The notes under the pieces: generated by a model
The model's input: the letters and a program-made list of their open reading frames with translations, nothing else
Told to the model about the DNA's origin: nothing
Databases searched by the model: none
Shown: positions 17,029 to 25,088 of the stretch, piece by piece
Layout of the letters: every line of letters begins with the position of its first letter
Position numbering within the stretch: the first letter of the stretch is position 1
Program-made: the position numbers and the translations under genes
Source of the DNA: Lachnospiraceae bacterium
GTDB lineage: Bacteria; Bacillota; Clostridia; Lachnospirales; Lachnospiraceae
Direction: 5' to 3'
Assembly: GCA_024403515.1 (NCBI GenBank)
Contig: JAKSRS010000017.1
Coordinates: 1 to 43,656 of the forward strand
Length of the DNA: 43,656 nucleotides

Positions 17029-19797
17029 ATGACAAAAAAACGCTTAAGGAAAAGTTTAGGTGCATTATTTCTTGTAGGTGCCATTCTTGCCACAGCGATT
17101 CCTAATGAATCCTTTGCAGAAAGACAGTCCAAGAAAGATGAATTTCAGTTAGATGGAGATACACTTATTAAATATACAGGCACGGCAGAAACCGTGTCTG
17201 TTCCTTCTGCTGTAAAGACTATTTCCCAGGAAGCGTTTGCTGACAATGAGAATATTGTTAACTTAGATTTACCTGCAGGACTTAAAAAGATTTCTTATGC
17301 TGCTTTTAGTGGATGCAATCATTTGAAGAAGGTGAATATTCCTGATTCATGTGAAGAAATATCTACAGCAGCATTTTCAAACTGTACTTCTTTATCACGT
17401 GTAACGATAGGTAAAGGGCTTACATCCTTAGGTAATGGAGTTTTCGTTGGCTGTAATAAACTCAAAGAATTATCTATAAATACTCCAAAATTTTTAGTTG
17501 TTGATGGTGTTATTTATAATAAAGATAAGACGAAACTTATTGAAGTTTTAACAGCCAGAAATAAAGATAAGCTTGATATACCTTCAACTGTAACAAATAT
17601 TAGTCCATATTCTTTTTATGGCTGTGATTCTTTAAAGAAAGTTAATCTGCCAAGCAATATTCAGGAAATACCTTCATATTCTTTTTCAGGGTGTAATGGT
17701 TTAACTGAATTAACTATTCCTTATTCTGTTAATAATATTGATTCCAAAGCATTTGAAAACTGTGCAAGTCTTTCCAAAGTAAAGATTCCTGAGTCAGTTT
17801 CATATATTCATGATACAGCTTTTGATGGTTGTATTAATCTTGAAATTGATGCACCTGTAGGTTCCTATGCTTATAAGTGGTTTGAAAATTTTGATAAGAG
17901 TAATGTCTCAGCTGTTGATAGTGAGGATAATGATTCATCTAATAATGTAATAGATAATTCAAGTTCACCCGATAATAATCAAGGTTCTTCTAATAATCAA
18001 TCAAATCAAAGCGTTACATCTAATGATGTTAAGGTTGATGGATTGGCTCAAACCAAAGTTGTCGGCAGACATGCTGTAATATTTATTGATAATACTGTTC
18101 AAACTGTTAAAGGCAATACATCAGATGGACAGAATAATGCTTCAGTTGGCGAGAATACATATTTCCTGTCAGATGACACAAATGTCAACAATACCGAAGA
18201 TGAATTAGATGATATTATTTCGGATATTATTCAAAATGAATCAAAAGGAAAAGGGTTATTTCTTCCTAAACTTGCTATTATAGGTAATAAAATTGCAAAT
18301 AAAGCATTTTATAATGATGCTTCTTTAAAAGAATATGAAGTCCCTTCGGGTATTGATTCTATTGGAGATTTTTCTTTTGCCAGAAGTGGTATTGAATCAA
18401 TTACAATTGGTCCGGATGTTGAAAATATCGGCTATGGTGCATTTTATCACTGCGATAGTCTTTCAAATGTTTTGATTCCGGATAGTGTTAAGAACATCGA
18501 AGCCTCGGCCTTTGATAATACATTATGGATGAAGAACTGGCAAAACAATGGTGAAAGTGACTTTTTGATTGTAGGTGATGGAATCCTGATAGCCTATAAA
18601 GGTACAAGTTCTGTAGTTCATATACCGGATGATGTAAGAGTAATTGCCGCTGAGTCATTTATGAATCATAAGGGAATTACAGAAGTGTATCTTCCTGAGA
18701 ACTTGGAAAAGGTTTGTGAGGGTGCATTTAAAGGATGTATTAATCTTAAGTATGTGAGTAAGGGCTCCTATTTAAATCAAATAGAAGACAGAGCATTTGA
18801 TGGTTGCCCGATTGAAACTGTAAGAATTGTAGATTCTGTTAAATCAATTGGACTCGGAGCTTACGATTATACAACAGCCCTTATAGATGAAAGCAAGAAA
18901 GTTGTATATTTTCACGGGGATGTACTTCCCACAATATCCTATGTTAAAACATCAACAAGATTAAGCAATTTTAACTATCGTAAAAATGTATTTAATAATA
19001 TTTATGTTGCCGTTGTAAACAGTAGAGATATTGAGCTAAAGAACACAGTTCTTGATCCTTCACTCCCCGGATTTAGGGGACTCATTTGTGTAATGGATAG
19101 CAAGGCAGATGCGTTTAACAGTGGATCGCTTGACATTATTGCCTGCAATTTAACAGGTGAGGAAGCAGCTGAATTTACAATTCCTTCTGAAATGGAAATA
19201 TATGGCAAGACATATACGTTTAATAACGATCAGTTAGTAAGTGTTTTGGCAGATGCTAAAGCCGGTAAATTCGAAGTTGCTAAACGTGTAGGTGATCCTA
19301 TAACAGTTTCAGGCTCTGATAGAGATTATTCTATAAGAGTTGTAAAAGAAGCTAATACTGATGCTGATATTGTAGAAGCTTATAAAAGAATTTACGGTCA
19401 GAATGTTCCTGACAAGTTTGTCACTTACGATATTTCAATGTGGGAAAATGATAATAATGTTCTTTTGACCAGATTTGGCAAAAGAAAGATTGAGGTTTCA
19501 TTTAAACTTCCCGCTGATATTCCGTCAGAAAAGCTTCATGTTGTTTGCTTGGATGAAGATAAGCAGCTGGAAGATATTCCTTATTTCATTGAGAAATCAG
19601 CAGATACTTATGAAGTTGTTATAAATGTTAATCACACCGGAAAGTATGGCATTTATAATGCTAATAACAATAATTCTAACGGATTAAATCTTGATAACAG
19701 TCCTGAGACAGGAGATTTTATTCATCCTAAATGGATATTAAGTCTTGGATTATTATTTGCTTCCATTGCAATGTTTTTAATAAAAGGAAGACCTTAA
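17029..19797 (+). CDS. Second BspA-like LRR surface protein with sorting signal
   Basis: A 922-residue secreted LRR_5 protein, a paralogue of the preceding gene product. The frame opens at TTG 17011, but ATG 17029 behind AAGG is the natural start of the signal peptide MTKKRLRKSLGALFLVGAIL, which is cleaved near ESFAE. The first LRR block spans about residues 40-285 and ends with a YAYKWF-type cap. A Ser/Asn/Asp/Gln linker (about 295-330) follows, then an intermediate domain (about 335-415), a second LRR block (about 418-610), a beta-rich region and a stalk that resembles the end of the upstream protein (YDISMW against YDISLY; DYSIRV against DYVIRV). The sorting signal is SPETGD (891-896), a hydrophobic segment and KGRP. 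The gap to the upstream gene is 10 bases and a terminator follows, so it is the last gene of the sortase operon. Confidence 0.9.
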   Translation: MTKKRLRKSLGALFLVGAILATAIPNESFAERQSKKDEFQLDGDTLIKYTGTAETVSVPSAVKTISQEAFADNENIVNLDLPAGLKKISYAAFSGCNHLKKVNIPDSCEEISTAAFSNCTSLSRVTIGKGLTSLGNGVFVGCNKLKELSINTPKFLVVDGVIYNKDKTKLIEVLTARNKDKLDIPSTVTNISPYSFYGCDSLKKVNLPSNIQEIPSYSFSGCNGLTELTIPYSVNNIDSKAFENCASLSKVKIPESVSYIHDTAFDGCINLEIDAPVGSYAYKWFENFDKSNVSAVDSEDNDSSNNVIDNSSSPDNNQGSSNNQSNQSVTSNDVKVDGLAQTKVVGRHAVIFIDNTVQTVKGNTSDGQNNASVGENTYFLSDDTNVNNTEDELDDIISDIIQNESKGKGLFLPKLAIIGNKIANKAFYNDASLKEYEVPSGIDSIGDFSFARSGIESITIGPDVENIGYGAFYHCDSLSNVLIPDSVKNIEASAFDNTLWMKNWQNNGESDFLIVGDGILIAYKGTSSVVHIPDDVRVIAAESFMNHKGITEVYLPENLEKVCEGAFKGCINLKYVSKGSYLNQIEDRAFDGCPIETVRIVDSVKSIGLGAYDYTTALIDESKKVVYFHGDVLPTISYVKTSTRLSNFNYRKNVFNNIYVAVVNSRDIELKNTVLDPSLPGFRGLICVMDSKADAFNSGSLDIIACNLTGEEAAEFTIPSEMEIYGKTYTFNNDQLVSVLADAKAGKFEVAKRVGDPITVSGSDRDYSIRVVKEANTDADIVEAYKRIYGQNVPDKFVTYDISMWENDNNVLLTRFGKRKIEVSFKLPADIPSEKLHVVCLDEDKQLEDIPYFIEKSADTYEVVINVNHTGKYGIYNANNNNSNGLNLDNSPETGDFIHPKWILSLGLLFASIAMFLIKGRP

Positions 19798-19815
19798 TAT
19801 TAATATGTATTTTTT

Positions 19816-19842
19816 AAGCCCTGCTTGCCGCGGGGCTTTTTT
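19816..19842 (+). terminator. Terminator of the sortase/LRR operon
   Basis: AAGCCCTGC (from 19816) pairs with CGCGGGGCTT (to 19838), a GC-rich stem of about 9 bp with one G-T pair or bulge, followed by T's. Confidence 0.88.
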
Positions 19843-19894
19843 GTTCTTTTAAATACAATCTAAAAACTAGTCAAAAAAGTGCTGTTTAAATAAG

Positions 19895-19923
19895 TTGACA
19901 CATTGCGTATTGTTGTATACAAT
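19895..19923 (+). promoter_or_regulatory. Promoter of the citrate/2-oxoglutarate operon
   Basis: Perfect TTGACA (19895-19900), 17 bases, TACAAT (19918-19923). The leader is about 30 bases and ends in AGGAGGT before the ATG at 19962. The -10 overlaps the palindrome described next. Confidence 0.8.
19913..19922 (+). promoter_or_regulatory. Candidate GntR/FCD operator
   Basis: TTGTATACAA is a perfect 10-bp palindrome that fits the FadR/FCD-subfamily GntR consensus (t.GTa.tAC.a). It overlaps the -10 box of the operon that itself encodes a GntR/FCD regulator, so repression and autoregulation are the simplest reading. I saw no second copy elsewhere in the window. Confidence 0.6.
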
Positions 19924-19961
19924 GATACCAATCTGAATAAAATAAGATAGGAGGTCCATCT

Positions 19962-21416
19962 ATGAATCTAAATAATTCAACATTTAGTACTTCAGATCCT
20001 GCCGATTTATTTTCTAATAGACCCGTCACAATGAATGAAAATAACAACCTTCTTCAGATTGAAGAACATATGTATATTCTTGATGACGTTAAAAAGCCTA
20101 ATGTTTTTAGAAACATGTTTCCTTATTCGGAAATCCCGAAAATTCCTTTTAATGACAGAATAGTTCCTCATCATATGCCTAAGGATATTTGGATTACAGA
20201 TACAACTTTCAGAGATGGTCAGCAGTCTAGAGCACCATATTCTACAGAACAGATTGTTACAATCTACGATTATTTGCATCGTCTTGGTGGTCCTAATGGT
20301 ATGATTCGTGCAAGTGAATTTTTCTTATATAGTAAGAAGGACAGAGATGCCGTATATAAATGTATGGAAAGAGGCTATAAATTCCCTCAGATCACAAGCT
20401 GGATTAGGGCAAGTAAAGAGGACTTTAAACTTGTTAAGGATATTGGAATGGAAGAAACCGGTATTTTGGTAAGCTGTTCTGATTATCATATATTTATGAA
20501 ACTTAAGATGACTCGTAAAGAGGCAATGGATCATTACATCAGTGTAATCAGAGATTGTCTCGAAGAAGGCATTTCACCCAGATGTCATCTTGAAGATATT
20601 ACCCGAGCTGATATCTACGGATATGTTGTTCCTTTCTGTCTTGAACTTATGAGACTTATGGATGAATACAAGATTCCGATTAAGATTCGTGCCTGTGATA
20701 CCATGGGATATGGAGTAAACTTTTCAGGTGCCGTTATTCCAAGAAGTGTTCAGGGTATTATTTATGCGATTCATACTCATGCAGGCGTTCCTTGTGAACT
20801 TATCGAATGGCATGGACACAATGACTTTTATAAAGCAGTATCCAACTCAACAACCGCATGGTTATATGGTTGTTCAGGTATTAATACTTCCTTATTTGGC
20901 ATCGGTGAACGTACCGGTAATACACCTTTGGAAGCAATGGTATTTGAATATGCTCAGCTTAAGGGCCATTTAAATGGAATGGATACAACAGTAATAACTG
21001 AACTTGCAGAGTATTACGAAAAAGAAATCGGATATCATATTCCTGAAAGAACACCTTTTGTAGGTAAAAACTTTAATGTTACCCGCGCAGGTATTCATGC
21101 TGATGGATTACTTAAGAACGAAGAAATCTACAACATTTTTGATACTGAAAAATTCTTAAACAGACCTGTTATTTGTGCAGTTTCTAATACCTCTGGTCTC
21201 GCTGGAATTGCACACTGGATAAATACAAAGTTTAGATTATCAGGTGACGATGCTCTTGATAAGAACTGTGATTTAGTTAAGAATGTTAAGGTTTGGGTTG
21301 ATGGTGAGTATGCTAACGGACGTGTAACAGTATTAACCGATAGCGAGTTAATTGATGCAATTAAACGCGCTGCAAGTGAATTAGGAGCTAAATATTCATG
21401 GCTGGATACGATTTAA
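19962..21416 (+). CDS. Probable Re-citrate synthase (isopropylmalate/homocitrate synthase family)
   Basis: A 484-residue DRE-TIM metallolyase-family enzyme. The DTTFRDGQQS motif starts at Asp80 and the metal-binding HGH of EWHGHND has His284 and His286, as in enzymes that condense acetyl-CoA with a 2-oxo acid. About 75 residues precede the barrel, and a C-terminal part after NVTRAGIHADG resembles the accessory domain; the LeuA-type regulatory domain is not evident. Family members in anaerobic Clostridia that lack ordinary citrate synthase work as Re-face citrate synthase. The neighbour NADP isocitrate dehydrogenase supports that choice over homocitrate or isopropylmalate synthase, because together they make 2-oxoglutarate for glutamate. 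Aconitase is not in the window. The start has an AGGAGGT site. The gene overlaps the GntR gene by 19 bases. Confidence 0.72.
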   Translation: MNLNNSTFSTSDPADLFSNRPVTMNENNNLLQIEEHMYILDDVKKPNVFRNMFPYSEIPKIPFNDRIVPHHMPKDIWITDTTFRDGQQSRAPYSTEQIVTIYDYLHRLGGPNGMIRASEFFLYSKKDRDAVYKCMERGYKFPQITSWIRASKEDFKLVKDIGMEETGILVSCSDYHIFMKLKMTRKEAMDHYISVIRDCLEEGISPRCHLEDITRADIYGYVVPFCLELMRLMDEYKIPIKIRACDTMGYGVNFSGAVIPRSVQGIIYAIHTHAGVPCELIEWHGHNDFYKAVSNSTTAWLYGCSGINTSLFGIGERTGNTPLEAMVFEYAQLKGHLNGMDTTVITELAEYYEKEIGYHIPERTPFVGKNFNVTRAGIHADGLLKNEEIYNIFDTEKFLNRPVICAVSNTSGLAGIAHWINTKFRLSGDDALDKNCDLVKNVKVWVDGEYANGRVTVLTDSELIDAIKRAASELGAKYSWLDTI

Positions 21417-22111
21417 AACAGGAAGTAACTGATAAGTACTCGCTACGTGGTCGAGTATTTAATAAACTTAGAGAAGACATTCTTTCAGGTAAATATAAGG
21501 AGAACGATGAACTTAAGGAAATTGCCATTGGCGAGGAACTTGGAGTTTCAAGAACTCCTGTAAGAGAAGCATTTAGACAACTTGAACTTGAAGGTCTTAT
21601 TCAGATTGTGCCTAATAAGGGTGCATATGTAACCGGAATTACAATAAATGATGTTAAAGACATCTACATGATTCGTTCCAAACTGGAAGGATTGTGTGCT
21701 GCATGGGCCTGTGAACATATCACGGAAGAACAGCTTGAAGAGATGGAAGAAAATATCTATCTTGCGAAGTTTCATGCACAAAGAGGTCATTATGAACAGA
21801 TGACTGAACTTGATAACAGATTTCATGAACTTATGTATGAGTCATGTAATTCCAAGATGCTTCAGCATTTGCTTTCAGATTTTCATCAGTATGTTTTGAG
21901 AGTTCGCAAAAGAACACTTTCAACAGTTGACAGAAGCCTTGCTTCAAATAGTGAACATCAGATGATTATGGAGGCAATTAAAGAGAGAAATCCTTTAAAG
22001 GCTGAAGAATGCGCAGTAAAGCATATAAATAACGCTTACCAGAACATGGTAAAGAATGGCTTAAAAGAAGCTTACGAAAATGAGACGGAAGAAGGTAACA
22101 ATAATGAGTAA
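21398..22111 (+). CDS. GntR-family regulator with FCD domain
   Basis: A 237-residue regulator of the FadR/FCD branch. The N-terminal winged helix (about residues 15-75) contains [18 protein letters not shown], the family signature. The C-terminal all-helical FCD domain (about 85-215) has the metal/ligand-binding His pattern (DNRFHELMY, and later [13 protein letters not shown] and [13 protein letters not shown]). It overlaps the end of the citrate synthase-like gene by 19 bases and the next gene by 8 bases, so translation is probably coupled. It most likely binds the TTGTATACAA palindrome at the operon promoter and responds to a carboxylate such as citrate or 2-oxoglutarate; the ligand is inference from the neighbours. 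Confidence 0.88.
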   Translation: MAGYDLKQEVTDKYSLRGRVFNKLREDILSGKYKENDELKEIAIGEELGVSRTPVREAFRQLELEGLIQIVPNKGAYVTGITINDVKDIYMIRSKLEGLCAAWACEHITEEQLEEMEENIYLAKFHAQRGHYEQMTELDNRFHELMYESCNSKMLQHLLSDFHQYVLRVRKRTLSTVDRSLASNSEHQMIMEAIKERNPLKAEECAVKHINNAYQNMVKNGLKEAYENETEEGNNNE

Positions 22112-23300
22112 AATTGCTATGACAACTCCCCTTGTTGAGATGGACGGAGACGAAATGACCAGAATTCTCTGGAAGATGATTAAAGATGAACTTGTTTGTC
22201 CTTATGTTGATCTTAAAACAGAGTACTATGATCTTGGTCTTGAAAACAGAAATGCTACAAATGACTTGGTAACAAAAGAAAGTGCTGAAGCTACTTTAAA
22301 GTATGGTGTAGCAGTTAAATGTGCAACAATTACACCTAATGCAGCAAGAGTTGAAGAATATAATCTTAAAGAAATGTGGAAGAGTCCTAATGGTACAATC
22401 CGTGCAATTCTTGATGGTACAGTATTTAGAACACCTATTGTAGTTAAAGGAATTAATCCTTGTGTTTCTAACTGGGAAAAGCCTATTACACTTGCAAGAC
22501 ACGCATATGGTGATGTTTACAAAAATACAGAAATGAAAATTGACGGTCCCGGTAAGGCTGAACTTGTATTTACAGCAGCTGACGGAACAGAAACACGTTC
22601 ATTAATCCATGAATTCAAGGGAGCAGGTGTTTTACAGGGTATGCATAACACAATTGATTCAATTACAAGTTTTGCATACGCATGCTTCAATTTTGCCCTT
22701 GATACAAAGCAGGATTTATGGTTTGCAACAAAAGATACTATTTCTAAAAAGTATGACCATACATTTAAAGATATTTTTGCTGAAATCTATGAAGCAGAAT
22801 ATAAAGAAAAATTTGAAGAAGCTGGAATTTCATACTTCTATACATTAATAGATGACGCAGTCGCTAGAGTTATGAAAGAAAAAGGTGGATTTATTTGGGC
22901 TTGTAAGAACTACGATGGCGATGTAATGAGCGATATGGTTTCTTCTGCATTTGGTTCTTTATCAATGATGACTAGCGTTTTGGTTTCACCTAAGGGTGTT
23001 TTTGAATACGAAGCAGCTCATGGTACAATTCAGAGACATTATTACCGTTACCTTAAGGGTGAAGAAGCTAAGTCAAATCCTGTAGCTTCAATTTTTGCAT
23101 GGAGCGGTGCATTAAGAAAACGTGGTGAACTTGATAATATTCCCGAACTTGCAGCATTTGGAGACAGACTTGAAAAGGCTGTTATAGATACTATAGAAAG
23201 TGGTATAATGACAGCTGATTTATCAAGAATGTGCACACTTGAAAATGTTACAACAGTAAACACTTTGGACTTTTTCAAGGCAATAAAGGAAAGAATTTAA
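22104..23300 (+). CDS. icd: NADP-dependent isocitrate dehydrogenase (homodimeric, type II)
   Basis: Oxidises isocitrate to 2-oxoglutarate and CO2 with NADP+. The frame opens at 22080, but ATG 22104 (in ATGAGTAA, overlapping the gntR stop) gives the standard N-terminus [20 protein letters not shown] and 398 residues, with an AGAAGG site upstream. It belongs to the eukaryote-like subfamily II, not the E. coli type: substrate residues occur in [16 protein letters not shown], and GTIQRHY carries Arg311 and His312, the pair linked to NADP+ preference. In the operon it follows the citrate synthase-like enzyme and the regulator. It should supply 2-oxoglutarate for glutamate and NADPH for biosynthesis. 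Its stop overlaps the next ATG by one base. Confidence 0.93.
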   Translation: MSKIAMTTPLVEMDGDEMTRILWKMIKDELVCPYVDLKTEYYDLGLENRNATNDLVTKESAEATLKYGVAVKCATITPNAARVEEYNLKEMWKSPNGTIRAILDGTVFRTPIVVKGINPCVSNWEKPITLARHAYGDVYKNTEMKIDGPGKAELVFTAADGTETRSLIHEFKGAGVLQGMHNTIDSITSFAYACFNFALDTKQDLWFATKDTISKKYDHTFKDIFAEIYEAEYKEKFEEAGISYFYTLIDDAVARVMKEKGGFIWACKNYDGDVMSDMVSSAFGSLSMMTSVLVSPKGVFEYEAAHGTIQRHYYRYLKGEEAKSNPVASIFAWSGALRKRGELDNIPELAAFGDRLEKAVIDTIESGIMTADLSRMCTLENVTTVNTLDFFKAIKERI

Positions 23301-24247
23301 TGGCTAACATCAAGAAAATTGTCAAAAGACACATTAATTATTTTAAATATCAGAAGATTTGTAAATCTAATGAAGCTTTAATGAATGCTAAAGCCGGCAA
23401 TTTAATTAGAGAAACACATGCAATTGAAAAAGGTTTATCTTTACCTGAACCCAGGCTTGGATATGGTCATGAAAGGCAGAAGAAAGTATTTGTTTTAGTT
23501 GATGAATTAAAAGACAGTGACGATCTTTTCCATAAAGAAGCCGTGAAGATGGCCTTGGCTGCTTTAAAAGCTTATGTTGATTATCATGATTCTAAAAACT
23601 ACTCTGATGATTTTATTGAATTAATGAAAACATTCATTAATGATCATTCAGAGTATATGGATCCAAATGTTGAAGGTGGCGTAAAAAAACTTTCAAAAGA
23701 TGAATGTAACGTAAATCTTGAGGAAATTCAGAAACTTTTTTATTCACGCCATAGTATCAGAGACTTTTCAGATGAACCTGTTGATGTTGAAAAAATCAAA
23801 AAGGCAGTTGAACTTGCCAAGTATTGTCCTTCTGCATGTAACAGACAAGGATTTAGAACATATCTTACAGATGCATCTACAGAATCTACTTCCATCATAA
23901 GTGAATGGGCTACCGGTGTTGGCGGATTCCAAGAGTCAATAAATGAGTATCTTGTTATAACAGCTAAAACAACTGTATATAATGAAAAAGAAGCAAATCA
24001 TTATATTGTGACTGCTGGTATTTATGCCGGATATTTGTCATTGGCTTTACAAGCATATGGAATAGGCGCTTGTGTTATTCAAAGAAGTCCTAACTGGAAT
24101 GAAAAATGGGCTTCAATTCAGAAAAAACTTAATATTCCTTCTGATGAATTAGCAATATGTCTTATAGGTGTCGGAAATCTTAAAGATGAAATGTATGTTC
24201 CGGTTTCTCATAGGCTTGATACAGATGTTATATTTAAAAGGATTTAA
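23300..24247 (+). CDS. Nitroreductase-family flavoprotein with N-terminal extension
   Basis: A 315-residue protein whose C-terminal two thirds is a nitroreductase-family FMN oxidoreductase: SRHSIRDFSDEPVD near residues 148-161 holds the FMN-contacting Arg/Ser, and CPSACNRQGFR follows. The first 140 residues are an extension with HAIEKGLSLPEPRLGYG, which I recall from nitroreductases near cell-surface polysaccharide genes. The substrate is unknown; NADPH from the preceding isocitrate dehydrogenase could be the reductant, but that is inference. The ATG shares one base with the icd stop (TAATG), so it is cotranslated with icd. A strong terminator follows. Confidence 0.85.
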   Translation: MANIKKIVKRHINYFKYQKICKSNEALMNAKAGNLIRETHAIEKGLSLPEPRLGYGHERQKKVFVLVDELKDSDDLFHKEAVKMALAALKAYVDYHDSKNYSDDFIELMKTFINDHSEYMDPNVEGGVKKLSKDECNVNLEEIQKLFYSRHSIRDFSDEPVDVEKIKKAVELAKYCPSACNRQGFRTYLTDASTESTSIISEWATGVGGFQESINEYLVITAKTTVYNEKEANHYIVTAGIYAGYLSLALQAYGIGACVIQRSPNWNEKWASIQKKLNIPSDELAICLIGVGNLKDEMYVPVSHRLDTDVIFKRI

Positions 24248-24251
24248 TTAG

Positions 24252-24297
24252 TACCGATTTATAAAGTGATTAAGCTTTATGAATCGGTATTTTTTTA
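24252..24297 (+). terminator. Terminator of the citrate operon
   Basis: TACCGATT (24252-24259) pairs with AATCGGTA (24282-24289); ATAAAG and CTTTAT extend the stem inside. Seven or more T follow. Confidence 0.9.
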
Positions 24298-24310
24298 TAT
24301 ATCTTGTATG

Positions 24311-24361
24311 TTAGTTTGTTAAAATTAATACATATTGATTGACACGTATTTAACAAACTAA
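24311..24361 (+). repeat. 13-bp inverted repeat around the rex promoter
   Basis: TTAGTTTGTTAAA (24311-24323) is perfectly repeated in inverted orientation as TTTAACAAACTAA (24349-24361), 25 bases apart. Each arm contains a Rex half site (TTGTTAA / TTAACAA). The right arm lies between the -35 and -10 boxes. Confidence 0.85.
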
Positions 24362-24367
24362 TATAAT
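24339..24367 (+). promoter_or_regulatory. Consensus promoter of rex with overlapping Rex-like site
   Basis: TTGACA (24339-24344), 17 bases, TATAAT (24362-24367): both hexamers match the sigma-A consensus exactly. The 18-base stretch TTGACACGTATTTAACAA (24339-24356) resembles the Rex operator TTGTTAANNNNTTAACAA, with a perfect right half and a poorer left half. Binding there would block polymerase, so rex is probably autoregulated. Confidence 0.75.
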
Positions 24368-24431
24368 TATTGATATAATTCAAAATAATAATAAGTAAGA
24401 AATTAGGGAATAAATAAGGATTGGTGTTGAA

Positions 24432-25088
24432 ATGGATAAAGAAATTGATGCTAAAAATATTTCACAAGCAGTAATAAGCAGACTTCCAAGATACTTTAGA
24501 TATTTAGGCGAACTTAAGGACTCTAATGTTGAGAGAATTTCATCTCAGGAATTGAGTGAAATGATGAAAGTAACTGCTTCACAGATACGTCAGGATTTTA
24601 ATAATTTTGGTGGATTCGGTCAGCAGGGATATGGTTACAGAGTTAATTATCTATATGATGAGATAGGTAAAATTTTAGGTTTAAATAAAACTCATCATCT
24701 TATTATTGTTGGAGCCGGTAACCTTGGACAGGCTCTTGCTAATTACATGAACTTTGAAAGACGCGGTTTCCATTTTAAAGGGATTTTTGACAGTAACGAG
24801 CAGCTTCATGGTAAAAAGATACGTGACATGTATGTTCAGCCCATGGAAAACCTCGAATCATTTGTTAAAGATAATGATATAGATATCGCTGTTTTAACTA
24901 TTCCTAAAACCAGTGCTGTAGCAGTGGCTGAAGAATTAGTCGGATACGGGGTAAAGGCTTTTTGGAATTTTGCTCATGTTGATTTAAATGTTCCTAAAGA
25001 AATTGTTGTTGAAAGCGTTCATTTATCAGACTCTCTATTGAAACTTTCGTATAACATTAATCGTAAGGAAAATGAGGATGAAGAATAA
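24432..25088 (+). CDS. rex: Redox-sensing transcriptional repressor Rex
   Basis: A 218-residue homodimeric repressor that binds DNA at low NADH/NAD+ ratio and releases it when NADH rises, derepressing fermentation and redox genes. The N-terminal winged helix includes MMKVTASQIRQDFNNFGGFG with the family-typical GGFGQQGYGY; the Rossmann fold has VGAGNLGQA, the dinucleotide motif, and the C-terminus has the domain-swapped helix (FAHVDLNVP to the end). The promoter is full consensus and overlaps Rex-like half sites. The ATG at 24432 has a GGTG/AGGA region upstream. The downstream genes are an unknown coiled-coil protein and the NAD(P)H-hydrate repair enzyme, so this operon concerns NAD(H) state. 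Confidence 0.95.
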   Translation: MDKEIDAKNISQAVISRLPRYFRYLGELKDSNVERISSQELSEMMKVTASQIRQDFNNFGGFGQQGYGYRVNYLYDEIGKILGLNKTHHLIIVGAGNLGQALANYMNFERRGFHFKGIFDSNEQLHGKKIRDMYVQPMENLESFVKDNDIDIAVLTIPKTSAVAVAEELVGYGVKAFWNFAHVDLNVPKEIVVESVHLSDSLLKLSYNINRKENEDEE

